The position numbers were made by a program, and so were the translations under genes. Shown here piece by piece: positions 24,302-34,911 of a stretch of DNA of 64,000 nt. The first letter of the stretch is position 1. The number at the start of each line of letters is the position of its first letter. The stretch spans positions 62,001 to 126,000 of the forward strand of contig JAANYP010007111.1 in assembly GCA_020465985.1 (NCBI GenBank), given 5' to 3'. Under the pieces are notes generated by a model that was given only the letters and a program-made list of their open reading frames with translations, was not told the DNA's origin and searched no databases. The stretch comes from Centrapalus pauciflorus. Its lineage: Eukaryota; Streptophyta; Magnoliopsida; Asterales; Asteraceae.

Positions 24302-26360
24302 CTTACTCGCAAAGTATATGGCGTGGAACCGTTTATTCCGATGCTGACCTAACACTACCCAAATAGCAAAGTCACTCGCATCACACATCAGCTCAAATGA
24401 CGACTCCCAGTCGGGTGCCACCATGTAGGGGCAGTGGTTAGCTTCACTTTCAATGTGTTAAAGGACTGCAAACATCCATCATTGAAGACAAATGTTGCAT
24501 CCTTCTCAAGGAGCTTAGTCATAGGGCGTGCAATGAGTGAGGAGTCTTTATTGAATCGCCAGTAAAAACCAACGTGCCCTAGAAAGCTACGAACCGACTT
24601 AACAGACGTAGGAGGAGGCAACTTAGATATAATCTCAAACTTAGCCCTATCTACCTCAATTTCCTTACTCAAGATCTTTTGTCCTAACAATATACCCTCT
24701 CGGACCATGAAATGACACTTCTCCCAATTAAAGACCAGGTTGGTCTCCTCACATCGGGTTAGCATCTTCTCTAAGTTAGTCAGGAAGTCGGAGAAAGAGT
24801 TACCAAACACAGAGAAATCATCCATGAAGACCTCAACACACTTCTCAAGCATATCGTGGAAGATGTCTACCATACACCGCTGAAATATTGCAGGTGCAAT
24901 ACACAAACCAAAAGGCACGCACCTATATTCAAACGTCCCATAAGGGCATGTGAATGTAGTCTTGTCGATCTTGGGGGCTAATCGGGATCTGAAAGTATCC
25001 TGAGAAACCATCCAGGAAACAATAGAACTCGTTTCCAGATAGTCACTCAAGCATCTGATCGATAAAGGGCAAAGGTAAGTGATCCTTACGAGTTGCATCA
25101 TTGAACTTGCGGTAGTCAATGCAAAGTCGCCATCCCGTGACTGTTCATGAAGAAATCAGCTCATTCGTATCATTCTAAATGACACTCAAACCCCCTTTTT
25201 AGGGACTACATGCACAGGTTTCACTCACGGAGAGTCAGAATTAGGATATATCAACCCGACATCAAGAAGCTTCAGTACTTCTTTTTTAATAACATTGTGA
25301 ATCTTCGAGTTCATTCTCCTTTGGGGCTGAATAACAGGCTTGATGTCCTCCTCCATCATAATCTTGTGCGTGCAATAGCCCGCATATGCTCTTTCAGGAC
25401 CCTCAAGAGTTGCGCCTTCTCTTCACTAGAAAGATCCTTGGAGATAATAACCGGCAACTGAGATTGCCCCTCTAAATAGGCGTACTCAAGATGAGATGGC
25501 AACTCCTTAAGTTCGAGAGTCGTAGGATCTTCAATTGACAACTTAGATGTGACTAACTCCTCATGATGCATAGGTACAACCTCCTTAGTAGGTGGAGATG
25601 TATCAATAGCACACAAATCAACGGGATTGTCAGAGTGGACAACGAAATCAGATTCTAAAGAAATCGGATACGAGGATAGATCATCATCGGTAATACAATC
25701 GTCTACATCCAGTAATATAGACGTCTCATGTCCTGACATCAATGACTTCAACTTCTCATCATCTTTTGGATAATGCTCTCTATCAGAGAAGTGTGAGGAC
25801 TTAAAACAAATGGACTCGTCTGTGTCATTAGGCTTTTGCATCGCCTTATCAACATCAAAACTAACTCGCTCATTTCCAACCCGAAGCGTAAGCTTCTAAT
25901 CAAATACATCAATGATAACACGGGACGTAGCTAGGAAAGGTCTTCCCAGAATGAGCTGTACAGTGCAATCTTCGCTCATGTCTATGATCCTAAAGTCGAC
26001 AGGGAAAACAAACTTATCTACTTTCACCAGCATATTCTCAGCAACGCCCTGTGGGAACTTAACTGATCTATCGGCTAGCTAAATACTCATGCGTGTAGGT
26101 TTAGGATCTACTAACCCTAACCGAGCATATAATGAAGAAGGCATGAGATTAATGCTAGCTTCTAATTAAGCAGGAGCATTAGTAACATGAAGAGACCCTA
26201 TATGACAAGGTATCGTGAAACTACCCGGATCATCTTTCTTAACTGGAAGCTTGTTCTGGAGGATAATTGAACCTTCAACATTCATCTCAACTGTATCTAG
26301 ATCCTCAAGCTTCTGACGATTAGAAAGGAGGTCTTTCAAGAACTTGGCATACTTAGGCAT
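24302..26360 (-). pseudogene. Athila pol, 5' half: protease and reverse transcriptase
   Basis: Minus-strand continuation of the gypsy pol. 26360-26166 is the pre-protease block MPKYAKFLKDLLSNRQKLE with SFTIPCHIG. 26170-25990 is the protease, where a stop and an L-E-A in place of the usual catalytic D-L-G-A block precede SINLMP. 25841-25356 is the linker (ELPSHLEYAYLEG, LPVIISKDLS). 25119-24388 is reverse transcriptase with CVPFGLCIAPAIFQRCM, the catalytic FMDDFSVF near 24830, and SVRSFLGHVGFYWRF. Several frame changes occur (for example near 25130). Its upstream limit at about 26375 abuts copia gag sequence, so the start of pol and its gag are missing here. Confidence 0.85.
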
Positions 26361-26379
26361 CTATGTAATTGCACCAACA

Positions 26380-27960
26380 AATGGAGTTGGTCATCTGACC
26401 TGCTGGAGTGTCGTCACTGATCTCCCCTCGACAGTCGTGTCTGATAGATAGTCAGACGTGTCAGTGTCATCATTGATTCATTGATGCCAATCCAGTCGGC
26501 CATGTAGCATTTACGGCCTCTTTCCTCCTCCTCATCAGATTCCTCGTTAACCCAGTAGTCCTCTGGAGCGATAAACGCCATTGCATCAGCCCGTTTTTTT
26601 CAACATTGCCACCTTGCATTCGTAGTATCCTAGGTCACGCTCATATTGGTTCTTGCATTCGCGAGCAAAGTGACCTGGTTTGCCACATTTTTAGCATCCT
26701 CTCTCATCGACCAGTTTGGATTCATCTACTCCCGGTAGTTCTTCTATCCTCTCCGACCGTTTGTCAGCTCATCGGGAATCTCTTCTGTCTTCCCGATGAT
26801 GATAATCTCTTTAGTCTTCCCTCATTTTCTCATCTCACCTCTCATACCTCCTATCATCTCGATAGTCTCGTCTCTCATCATACGGTCTCTTATATTGTGG
26901 TTCTCTTCTTTCCTAATATCTCATTTCCTATCAATCATCCCTTCGCCAATCAATTCTGTCATCTCTCTTTTTGTCATTTCTTTTCTCTCGTCTATCATCC
27001 ATTCTTTCATCAGGATAACACCTAGGACCTGTATCGTATCGAAGCTGGTTACTGATCTTATTCTGATAAAATTGCTTATGATGTAGATGATTTGACAGTA
27101 AGGTCGTTTGTTCATGGATATCTACTTCTTCAGCGTCGAGGGGTTCTCTGTAGGCAGACATCAAAGGAATTCCATATAGTGGGTATTGGGATAAGGACCC
27201 AAAAGAAGTAAACCCATAGTTAGTTTGAGCAGGTGGTGGTGGTTAAACCGGTTCAGGAACAACAGTCTTGTTTGATAGGAGTACCAATGGGTCATTCGCC
27301 TTGGAAATATGGTTTACGTTTCAAAGCAAAGATGCCACGGAGTTGGAAATCTACTTGTGGGCATCTACATCACCCTGGTATTTCCTCAGCTCCTTGAACA
27401 ACACACTTATAGAAATCATGCTGAGATCCAAAGCCCTCTTGACCGCTCGACAACCAATCCCCCACTCATGTGGTAGAGAAAACAGATGTTGAATATTGAT
27501 GTCATCCATGTCCATGAAAATGTGGAGTTTATTCAATTCATTCAACATGGTGTAGAATCGAGTGAAGGTATCCTGTAGGGATTCACCATCATTTGCCCTA
27601 AACTCATAGAATTTGGCCTTTGCCTCATCAAATTTTGCTTGGTAATTAAGATCAACACTAAGCATTTGTATTTCAAGTTCATCCCACAATTCCTTTGCAG
27701 ACATTTTATTGTCCGCACTGACAAAGATGTCAGTTAGCACGGCTTAATACAATAAGTGTTCAACTTTGTGATCAAGCATTTGTCTTTCTCTTTCTTTGTC
27801 ATCATGTGGATCTCTGGGTTCTTTGGTGGCAGAAATGGGAGGAACAGTTACAGAAACAACAGGTAGTTCTTAGTAGAATACGATAGGTCCTACCTTGATG
27901 GATTGAATCATGACATGCCCCATGGTTGCATGCTCACAAATTTCAGGAACCTTTTCTTCT
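26380..27960 (-). pseudogene. Ty1/copia gag (UBN2 type) fragment
   Basis: The minus strand holds a copia-type gag. 27740-27351 is the capsid core with SAKELWDELEIQML, NDGESLQDTFTRFYTMLNEL and LFSLPHEWG. A zinc knuckle CKKCGKPGHFARECKN is readable at about 26700-26650, followed by an acidic EESDEEEE segment near 26545. Stops and frame changes are frequent. No copia protease, integrase or reverse transcriptase follows; the sequence switches to Athila pol at about 26375. It is therefore a truncated element joined to, or cut by, the Athila element. Confidence 0.75.
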
Positions 27961-28074
27961 ATTGTTCATGCTCATCAGGATAGAGAACTATAACTTCTCT
28001 GGACACGATTGAAGGATAGTGAGTGCAGTGAAAAGATGATCTTTTGGAGTGGAAACTAAAACTTTGGATGTACA

Positions 28075-28395
28075 GTGGAACCGAAGTTCGTATGTGATCT
28101 GAAGTTCGGATGAAAAGTGGTGCAAAGTTGTTGATCAGATCCGAAGTTCGGATGGGGAACCATGACAAAGCTAAGTGAATGCTAAGTGTGGGAATAGGAG
28201 GTCCGCAGTTTGGATTGTAGGGGTCCGAAGTTCGGATGTGATACACAAGAAATTGGAAATATAATAACAAGTGAAATAGTAAAGATAGTAAAGAGGATAT
28301 CAGATCCAAAGTTCGGATGGTGGGATCCGAAGTTCAGGTGGGGTGGTAAGTGATGCGAAGTTCAAATTCTGAAGTTTAGGTCCGAAGTTGACACT
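28075..28395. repeat. Dispersed GAAGTTCGGATG motif cluster
   Basis: About ten copies of GATCCGAAGTTCGGATG or close variants are spread over 320 bp upstream (minus-strand sense) of the copia gag fragment, probably in its leader. The motif is nearly palindromic and resembles the CCGAATTCGG array in the solo LTR at 16373. An apparent open frame across it (minus 28309-27959) is a by-product of the repeats. Confidence 0.7.
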
Positions 28396-28809
28396 TAGGT
28401 TGTGTTTGATTGCGAATTTTGGCTGAATAGCCCAATTTTATCTTATTCGGTCAACCACAATGAAATGTTTGTTGATGACTTAAGTATTCAGTTCAAAAGC
28501 CTCCGTCAACATTTTGAGTCAGTCACGCAATTTGTGTCTTCCAGATTCAGTCATAATATTTTTCTATTTATTCTAATCTTCTCCTCGGTACTTCTTCTCT
28601 TTCGCACACATGCCACTCACTACTCACACATGGAAGCCACACAAGGGAAATAAAGAAACACGTTGCACTAGCCTACTAGCCTTCTATTGTGGGTTACTGA
28701 CTTTTTTTTGAATGACTAAAGTTGGTGGTTAGCACATTTTTATGAAACTGGCTTTTTGTTAAAATTAGGTTTTAATTTTTTGTTTTTTATTTATTTAATA
28801 TTAATTTAT
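28396..28809. other. Non-coding DNA left of the MULE
   Basis: Starts with GGTTGTGTTTGATTGCG, a phrase common at ends of Harbinger- or hAT-like MITEs, and continues as AT-rich DNA up to the MULE target duplication. The stretch right of the MULE (33813-34150) may be the other half of the same old element, but no convincing pair of termini was found. Confidence 0.35.
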
Positions 28810-28919
28810 GGGAAAATTGCGCAAAAAAACCACCGAAGTACAACTTTTATTCGATTAAGTCCCCCATTCATTTTTTTTCCAATAAGTCCCCCAACCACCA
28901 AAATCTCATCAAAACTGAG
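28810..28919 (+). repeat. MULE left terminal inverted repeat
   Basis: Matches 33695-33803 in inverted orientation over about 110 bp, ending in CATCAAAACTGAG. The outermost bases are GGGAAAATTGCGC here and CAGAAAATTGCGC at the other end. Confidence 0.93.
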
Positions 28920-29279
28920 TTTCTTTTACTTGTAATCGGTTAGAACCGAGTAAAGATCCTACATGTCATGATAGGTAACCGGTTTACGTATTACGTGGAT
29001 GTAAACTTCAATCTTTTAACCCTAAACGACTAATTAACCCTAAATTGTTTACTGTAAATCGTTTACCCTAAAACCCTAATTTTTACTACAATGAAGGAAG
29101 AGAATATCGAAGCCAATCCAAGTGAAGATCTTCCCTGTAAATTCGAAGGAAGAGAAGATCGAAGGTTGAAGTGAACAACAATGAAGGTTGTAAGTCTCTG
29201 TAAAGTCTCCATCTTTTTTCATAGTATGTCTTCTTCATCTTGTGGCAAATCGTTGAACATCGGTATTCATTAAGACGGG

Positions 29280-31964
29280 TTGTTTCACTCACCTGTAAAC
29301 ACCCCAATAGAATACACAGGTGGTTTGTTTAAAACAGAGGAGCTTGATTATTTAAATGTTAGTTACCCTGATTTCGTTAAATGGCTTCAAAAGGTTACAC
29401 ATTTACGAACCTTCAATGTTTATTATCTGGTTCCTGGTAAGAAAATGTGTGGAGGATTAAGAGAGTTACGATGTGATGAAGACATTAGATAATGTGTTGC
29501 ACATGGTGTAAGAAACAATGGGAGGATAGATGTTTATGTAGATGTATATCTAGAAGACATGACTGACTTTTTAGGAGAGGACACTATGTTTGATTATTCA
29601 GATAGTGGTGATGCAAATAGGGATGACAAACGAAAAGGGATACTTGAATACGATGAAGATGATGATGACAGTGACCCATCTTATAAAATGAGTGATAATG
29701 ATTTGTCAGATTCTATTTCGTTGGACTTGGAGAATGAGGATGAGATGCCTGATTTAACCCAAACAGCTACTGATGCATTTCTAAATAAGTTATGTGACCA
29801 TGAAAGGAGAGTAACTAAGGCTATAGAGGACAGTGAAGGAGATGGTGATGAACAAGTTAGGGAAGAAGTTGAAGATAGTGAAGAAGATGTAAATGGAAGC
29901 AGTGTGGTACATAAACCTAAAGTGTACCATGTGTTTGATCCATCAATTGAATGGAAATCTATGAAACCAGTCATAGGAATGAGATTTGAAAGCTCTGCCC
30001 AACTTAAGCACTGTTTAACATGCTATGCAATTGCAAATGGTTACAAGTTGTGTTATGCAAAAAATGAATCTACCAGGGTTGTTGTTAGGTGTTGCAAGAC
30101 AAAGGAAGGGTATGGGTGTCCATTTAAGTTGTGGGCATCATGGCAGAAAGTGCAAGGTAGAAAGGAAAGCTTTCAAATCAAAACCATTGATGATCAACAT
30201 CAGTGTGCAAGGAATTACAACCTTGGTTCTTTGGTAACATCCTAATGGCTGTCAAAGATGTACATTAAGGAGTTGATTAAAAATCCTCACATAAAGCTGA
30301 AAGATATGCAAGCAAATATTTGGATAAGTTTTTTATCAAAGTTAGCACTGCACAATGTTTCAGGACCAATTCACTTGTTTTGAATGAATTGGATGGTGGG
30401 TTAATGGAACACTATGGCAGGGTATGAGATTATGCAAATGAGATATTTAGATCTAATCCAGGTAGTACATCCAAAGTTGGGGTAATTCCACATCCAGATG
30501 GTAGTACTATATTCAGTAAATTTTATGTGTGTTTCAAATCACAAAAAGATGGGTGGCCAGCACTAAGAAATGTGCTTGGGTTGGATGGTTGTTTTTAAAG
30601 GGTGTATGTAAGGGAGAACTGTTATCAGCAGTAAGTAGGGATGCAAATAATTATATTTATCCATTGGCTTGGGGCAGTTGTAGATGTAGAGAACAAAGAG
30701 AATTGGAAGTGGTTCATTGAACACCTAGTTGAAGACCTTGGATTAGCAGATGGAACAGGCATCACCATCATTTCTGATCAACACAAGGTAAACTTGTATA
30801 TTACTAACATTATATTCATTGTTAGGGCCTCATTGAATCATTGTCTTATTTTCATTCATTCATTCATTTATAGTTACTAACATTATATTCATTGTTAGGG
30901 CCTTATTGAATCTGTGAAAGAGTTGATTCCATATGCAGAACATAGACAATGTGCGAGGAGTATTTATGCAAACCTAAAGAAGAAATATCCAAGCATTCAA
31001 ATAAGAAATCTATTTTGGGTTGCATCCAAGTCAACTGTTAGGGAAGAATTTATATCAAATATGGAGGAAATTAAATTAATTAGTGAAGAGGCATACAATC
31101 ATTTACTGCAAAGGGACCCTAATACTTGGTGTAAGACTTTCTTTGAGCTAGATAGGTGTTGTGAGGCAGTAGAGAATGAAATCAGTGAAAGTTTTAATGT
31201 TGTGATATTGGATGCAAGAAGGAAGCCAATTATTACAATGTTAGAAGAAATAAGGTTGTTTGTTATGGGGAGGACATATAGAATGAGGATGAAAGTAGAA
31301 GGATGGGATGGGGAGGTGTGTCCTGCAATCAATAAGAAACTAAAGTAGAGAGCTACTCATGCAAGGTGAGATGTATCTGTTTTACTTAATTTTATAATGT
31401 ATTCTGTTTTACTAAATGATACTTATTAACTATGTAATGCAGAGATTGGATAGTGATACCAAGTGGTGGTAATGTGTTTGAGATCCGGTCAATCCATGAT
31501 TTATATTGTGTAGATATTGAAAAAAGGAGTGTAGTTACAGACTATGGCAAATATCAGGCATCCCTTGTGTACATGGGGTGTCTGGTATACATTTCATCAA
31601 TGATGACCCAGTCAAATATGTAAATCAATGGTTCAGTGTGAATAAATTCAAGGAGGCTTACAACCATCCACTAAAGCCTCTTAATGGTAGCAAGATGTGG
31701 CTTCAAACTGAATATTTAAAACCATTGCCACCAAAGGATAAAAGAATGCCAGGAAGACCTTCAATCAAAAGGAAAAGGCATGAAAGTGAGGGCCAAGGAA
31801 CCTACAAGAAAGTATCATCTACTAGCAAGGTTATGACCTGCAGTAATTGCCTTGAAAAAGGGCATAATGCAAGATTTTGTGAAAATGAAAAGAGAGTTCC
31901 ACCACCAAAATACCAAAGCCTAAAGGTAGGCCTAGATCAACTGAACCAACTACAAGAAGTGTAG
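29280..31964 (+). pseudogene. MuDR-type transposase (MURA-like), with intron and stops
   Basis: The plus strand encodes a plant MULE transposase. 29280-29560 is the N-terminal plant domain (GLRELRCDEDI). 29559-30243 has an acidic linker and the MuDR DNA-binding region (GMRFESSAQLKHCLTCYA, CPFKLWASW). 30400-30790 is the transposase core start, with GLDGCFLKGVCKGELLSAV and GITIISDQHK; an intron follows. 30902-31345 continues with GLIESVKELIPYAEHRQCAR and ILDARRKPIITMLEE. 31560-31640 is a SWIM-like end (GIPCVHGVSG). A CCHC knuckle CSNCLEKGHNARFC lies near 31840 and a Gln/Pro-rich tail follows to 32670. In-frame stops at 29490 (TAA) and 30243 (TAA), and shifts near 30310, 30680 and 31560, kill it. 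Confidence 0.9.
30790..30898 (+). other. Intron in MULE transposase with duplicated 3' splice region
   Basis: The reading frame ISDQHK runs into GTAAAC (30790) and resumes after TTGTTAG at 30898 with GGCCTTATTGAATC. A near-identical block TTACTAACATTATATTCATT, then GTTAGGGCC, occurs twice (from about 30801 and from about 30875). Each copy holds a consensus TACTAAC branch point and an AG acceptor, followed by the first bases of the downstream exon. Confidence 0.7.
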
Positions 31965-33181
31965 GCAGAGGAAGAGGAAGAGGTAGACCTAGATCATCTC
32001 AACCAGGTTTACAGGTATGCCTTATTATCATGTTAACATGAATATTGTTGTTATTTACTTGCAGATTAACATTATAACCTTTGTTATTTACTTTATGCAG
32101 AGAGGAATGGGTGGTAGTGCAGGAAGGGGTGGTAGGCAGGTCGCGGTGGTATTGCAGGAAGAATAGACAACACATTTAAGTTTGTTAGGAACCTCACTGT
32201 TGGTGTATGTCATTATGTTTGTAACTTATACTATTACTTTGATATTTGCATAAAGTGGCTGTTGAATTTGACTATGAACCCCACTGATTTTATGATGCAA
32301 TCATCAAGGGGTGGAATAAGACAAGAGGATACTCAACCTATTAATCTGCATGAAGTGTCTGTTGAATTTGACTATGAAAATGTTCCTGAGTTCATGGATA
32401 TACCTGGAGAGCCAAACAGTTTTACAGTCACAACCAATTGAAGATTCCGAGATGGAAGAAACATCACAAGAGCAAGAACCACAACCACCACATCAAGTCA
32501 CTGACCAACAACAACAACCACCACATCAAGTCCCCAGAAAACCTTATGTTCCACAAAAGGATAAGAAAAGGAGGCCATCTGAAAGGATACATCAGAATAA
32601 ATTGAGGAAACATGTTTATGATGCTGATGGAGGAGGATCAACAACAGAGAAAGCCATTAAAATTCTTCCATAACAGAAAGGGGGGGGGGGAAGACTTTTG
32701 GGTCGGTTTGGGACCTTTCTTTTGGGTAGAGCAATGCTTTTGGGAGGGTAATATAAGCAGATTGGAGGAAGATGTAATTTTTAAAAAATTTTGATGACCT
32801 TTCTTTTGGTTGTACTTGGTTGTGTATTGATACCTTATGATGCTTAATACAAGACTTTTGTCTTTTGTTAGTAACTTTTTTGTATTTAATATCATGTTTT
32901 GACCATATCTTTGTTGCATCTTTCTCAAAAGTCACATCCCTTGTGTATTGTTGTTTCTCACAATGCATAAAATCTCAAAAGACTCAAAACACAAATTTCA
33001 ATTGAAACATTGCCTTCATTACTCAAAAGTCACATCTGTATATTACATTACCATTTCCATAAAAAAAGATAGAAACATACCTAAACACGTTGTCTATCCT
33101 TCCCTATCATTTACACTTCAAAACTAAAACATCATCTTCCACAAGAAAAAAATACACAGACAAATAAAGACCTATGCAACA

Positions 33182-33632
33182 TCAACACTTCCATCTTCAA
33201 TTTCTTCATTTCTAGTTGCATTTCAACTTTTTTCATGTTTGATATCTTCAGTTCCAGTTGAAGGGAATCGACAATCCTTTCATAACAATCTGATACATTT
33301 TCAGGAGCAACCCAACTAAAGAAATTGCAATTTCTTTAGGGAACCTGCAACCAAATATGAAATATTGAAGCTCAATAAGAATATGTTCATCATTAATAGA
33401 AAAATGCCTGGAAATTAGGGCATGAGATAAACTTTCTTCCAGGATATTGTCTGGTTGTAGATGTCCACAATCCAACAACGTCTCCACACCTACATTTGAA
33501 TCTCACATTTTCTCCTCTTCCTTCTGTACAACTTTCATTTGAAGAAGAAGCCATTGAAGAAGCCATCGAAGTCGCTATTCTCTTCTTCACCAACCCTAAT
33601 AATAACACAATACATGACATGTTTGATGCCAT
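33182..33632 (-). pseudogene. GRF-type zinc-finger ORF inside the MULE
   Basis: The minus strand, convergent with the transposase gene, encodes a small protein resembling plant GRF zinc-finger proteins. From a start at 33632 (a second ATG begins MASSSNES) come FKCRCGDVVGLWTS, then YPGRKFISCPNF. After a gap come CNFFSWVAPENVSDCYE and a Lys/Glu/Met-rich helical tail (QLEMKKLKMEVLML). The four metal ligands CxC, C and C plus the W after the last Cys fit the GRF finger, a small nucleic-acid-binding fold. The gap 33345-33407 could be a 63-nt intron with a GC donor and AG acceptor; the frame then has a TAA just before the CNFF block. It may be a second gene of this MULE family or a captured host gene. 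Function is unknown. Confidence 0.6.
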
Positions 33633-33694
33633 GTTATCAATAAAAAAGCCTCGTAGACGCCACGTTTCTAACTGACCGGTTGCAACCTATAAAT

Positions 33695-33803
33695 CTCAGT
33701 TTTGATGAGATTTTGGTGGTTGGGGGACTTTATTGGAAAAAAATGAATAGGGTACTTAATCGAAAAAAAGTTGTACTTCGGTGGTTTTTTGCGCAATTTT
33801 CTG
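33695..33803 (-). repeat. MULE right terminal inverted repeat
   Basis: Inverted partner of 28810-28919; the last bases are GCGCAATTTTCTG. Confidence 0.93.
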
Positions 33804-33812
33804 TTAATTTAA

Positions 33813-34911
33813 TTGTGATATATTGAATATATTATCTCTGATGTTTTTATATACATTATTTTTTAATCAAATTAAACAAACTGAATTGTATGCAATTAAT
33901 TAATGAATAGTTTTTTAGATTACTATATTTTGTAGTGTGTTAATATATGTTATTCTTAACTTTCATTTGGTAATAAATGTATTTTCTTTGTTGTCAAAAA
34001 ACTCTAAATTGAAGGGTAAATATGTAATTTTATTTTAATTAGACGGTTCATTCAGTACATAAACAAACAATAATTGTTTTTATCCAGACAGTTAACTTAA
34101 TCAAATTGAATCCAAATGTATGTTTTAAACCCTTAAATTAAAACCTAAGTGCTCTAAATTAAATATAGAACAACTTTAATGAACCAAGTTAAGCCTAAAA
34201 AACCTAAATGAGTGGATTTTTAATCAAAAATGGGCTGAAATATGAAGAATTGTTTGCTTTTTTCTAGACAGATTTAGACAAACCTAAAACATGAATTAAA
34301 CTAGTGATGCTAAAACATATTTCAAAAATAGGAATCGATCAAAGAGAGGGCAAAAAACAAAAGCAAAACAGTAGGATAAGGAGGATTCTGGAACAAAATC
34401 GTGAGTCCAGCAGGTGGAAAACGACGAACAACATCAATATGTATCATATGGGAACAACTTAAGGTCCTCTACGAAAGAGGAGAAATTGAAAGTCCAGATT
34501 TCATGTTCCTCATAAGTGAGTTAGAGGATATTGATGCCAGTCTGGAGCGAGCTTAGAAGAAAGCTGAACAACAACAACAGCTTCAAGGTCCATCACCTGG
34601 TAATGAGTAGATGAAGAATGAAAGTTATCCATTAGTTGGACAGGCTTACCATTATTTGCTCCCAACTTCAACAATCCAAATGTGTTGAAATTTCTTGTAC
34701 ATAAGTTGTACTTGACATGCGTTGTAATTTCATTTCAGTACATTTGTTGTACTTATAAAAACATACGTTGTTCAAATCAATATCAGTATGTATAAACTGA
34801 TCTTTTACTATACTTCAATGTTGTATTTCCAATTAAACAACTGTAATGTAAAAATATATAGTGATTATTGATAGAATCAGCTTAGGCTGAATATTGCAAA
34901 TAAGGGGAGAT
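33813..34911. other. AT-rich DNA with one short open frame
   Basis: Mostly non-coding. The plus strand from 34377 to 34556 is open for 59 codons and contains AGGKRRTTSICIIWEQLKV and YERGEIESPDFMFLISELED. After a TAG it stays open to 34610 with a Gln-rich end. Charged, helix-like composition suggests a real coding remnant, but I do not recognise it. The last 30 bp (AATAAGGGGAGAT) look like a copia polypurine tract leading into the LTR at 34912. Confidence 0.35.

Larger units (their letters stand above)
28810..33803 (+). mobile_element. Mutator-like element (MULE) with 110-bp TIRs
   Basis: A 4994-bp element with long inverted ends: 28810-28919 (GGGAAAATTGCGCAAAAAAA and onward) and 33695-33803. 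Flanks are TTAATTTAT (28801-28809) and TTAATTTAA (33804-33812), a 9-bp target duplication with one mismatch, as expected of MULEs. It contains a MuDR-type transposase gene on the plus strand (29280-31964 and C-terminal sequence to about 32670) and a GRF zinc-finger ORF on the minus strand (33632-33182). Both genes are damaged. The first 20 or so bases of its ends closely match those of the non-coding MULE at 42856-49121. Confidence 0.93.

Noticed and set aside
27959..28309. 116-codon minus-strand frame with repeated IRTSD
   Set aside because: Produced by the GAAGTTCGGATG motif cluster; no other coding signs.
28396..34150. CACTTAGGTT inverted ends as borders of an outer element around the MULE
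   Set aside because: Only about ten bases match and the flanks (GAAGTTGA and CTCTAAAT) are not a duplication.
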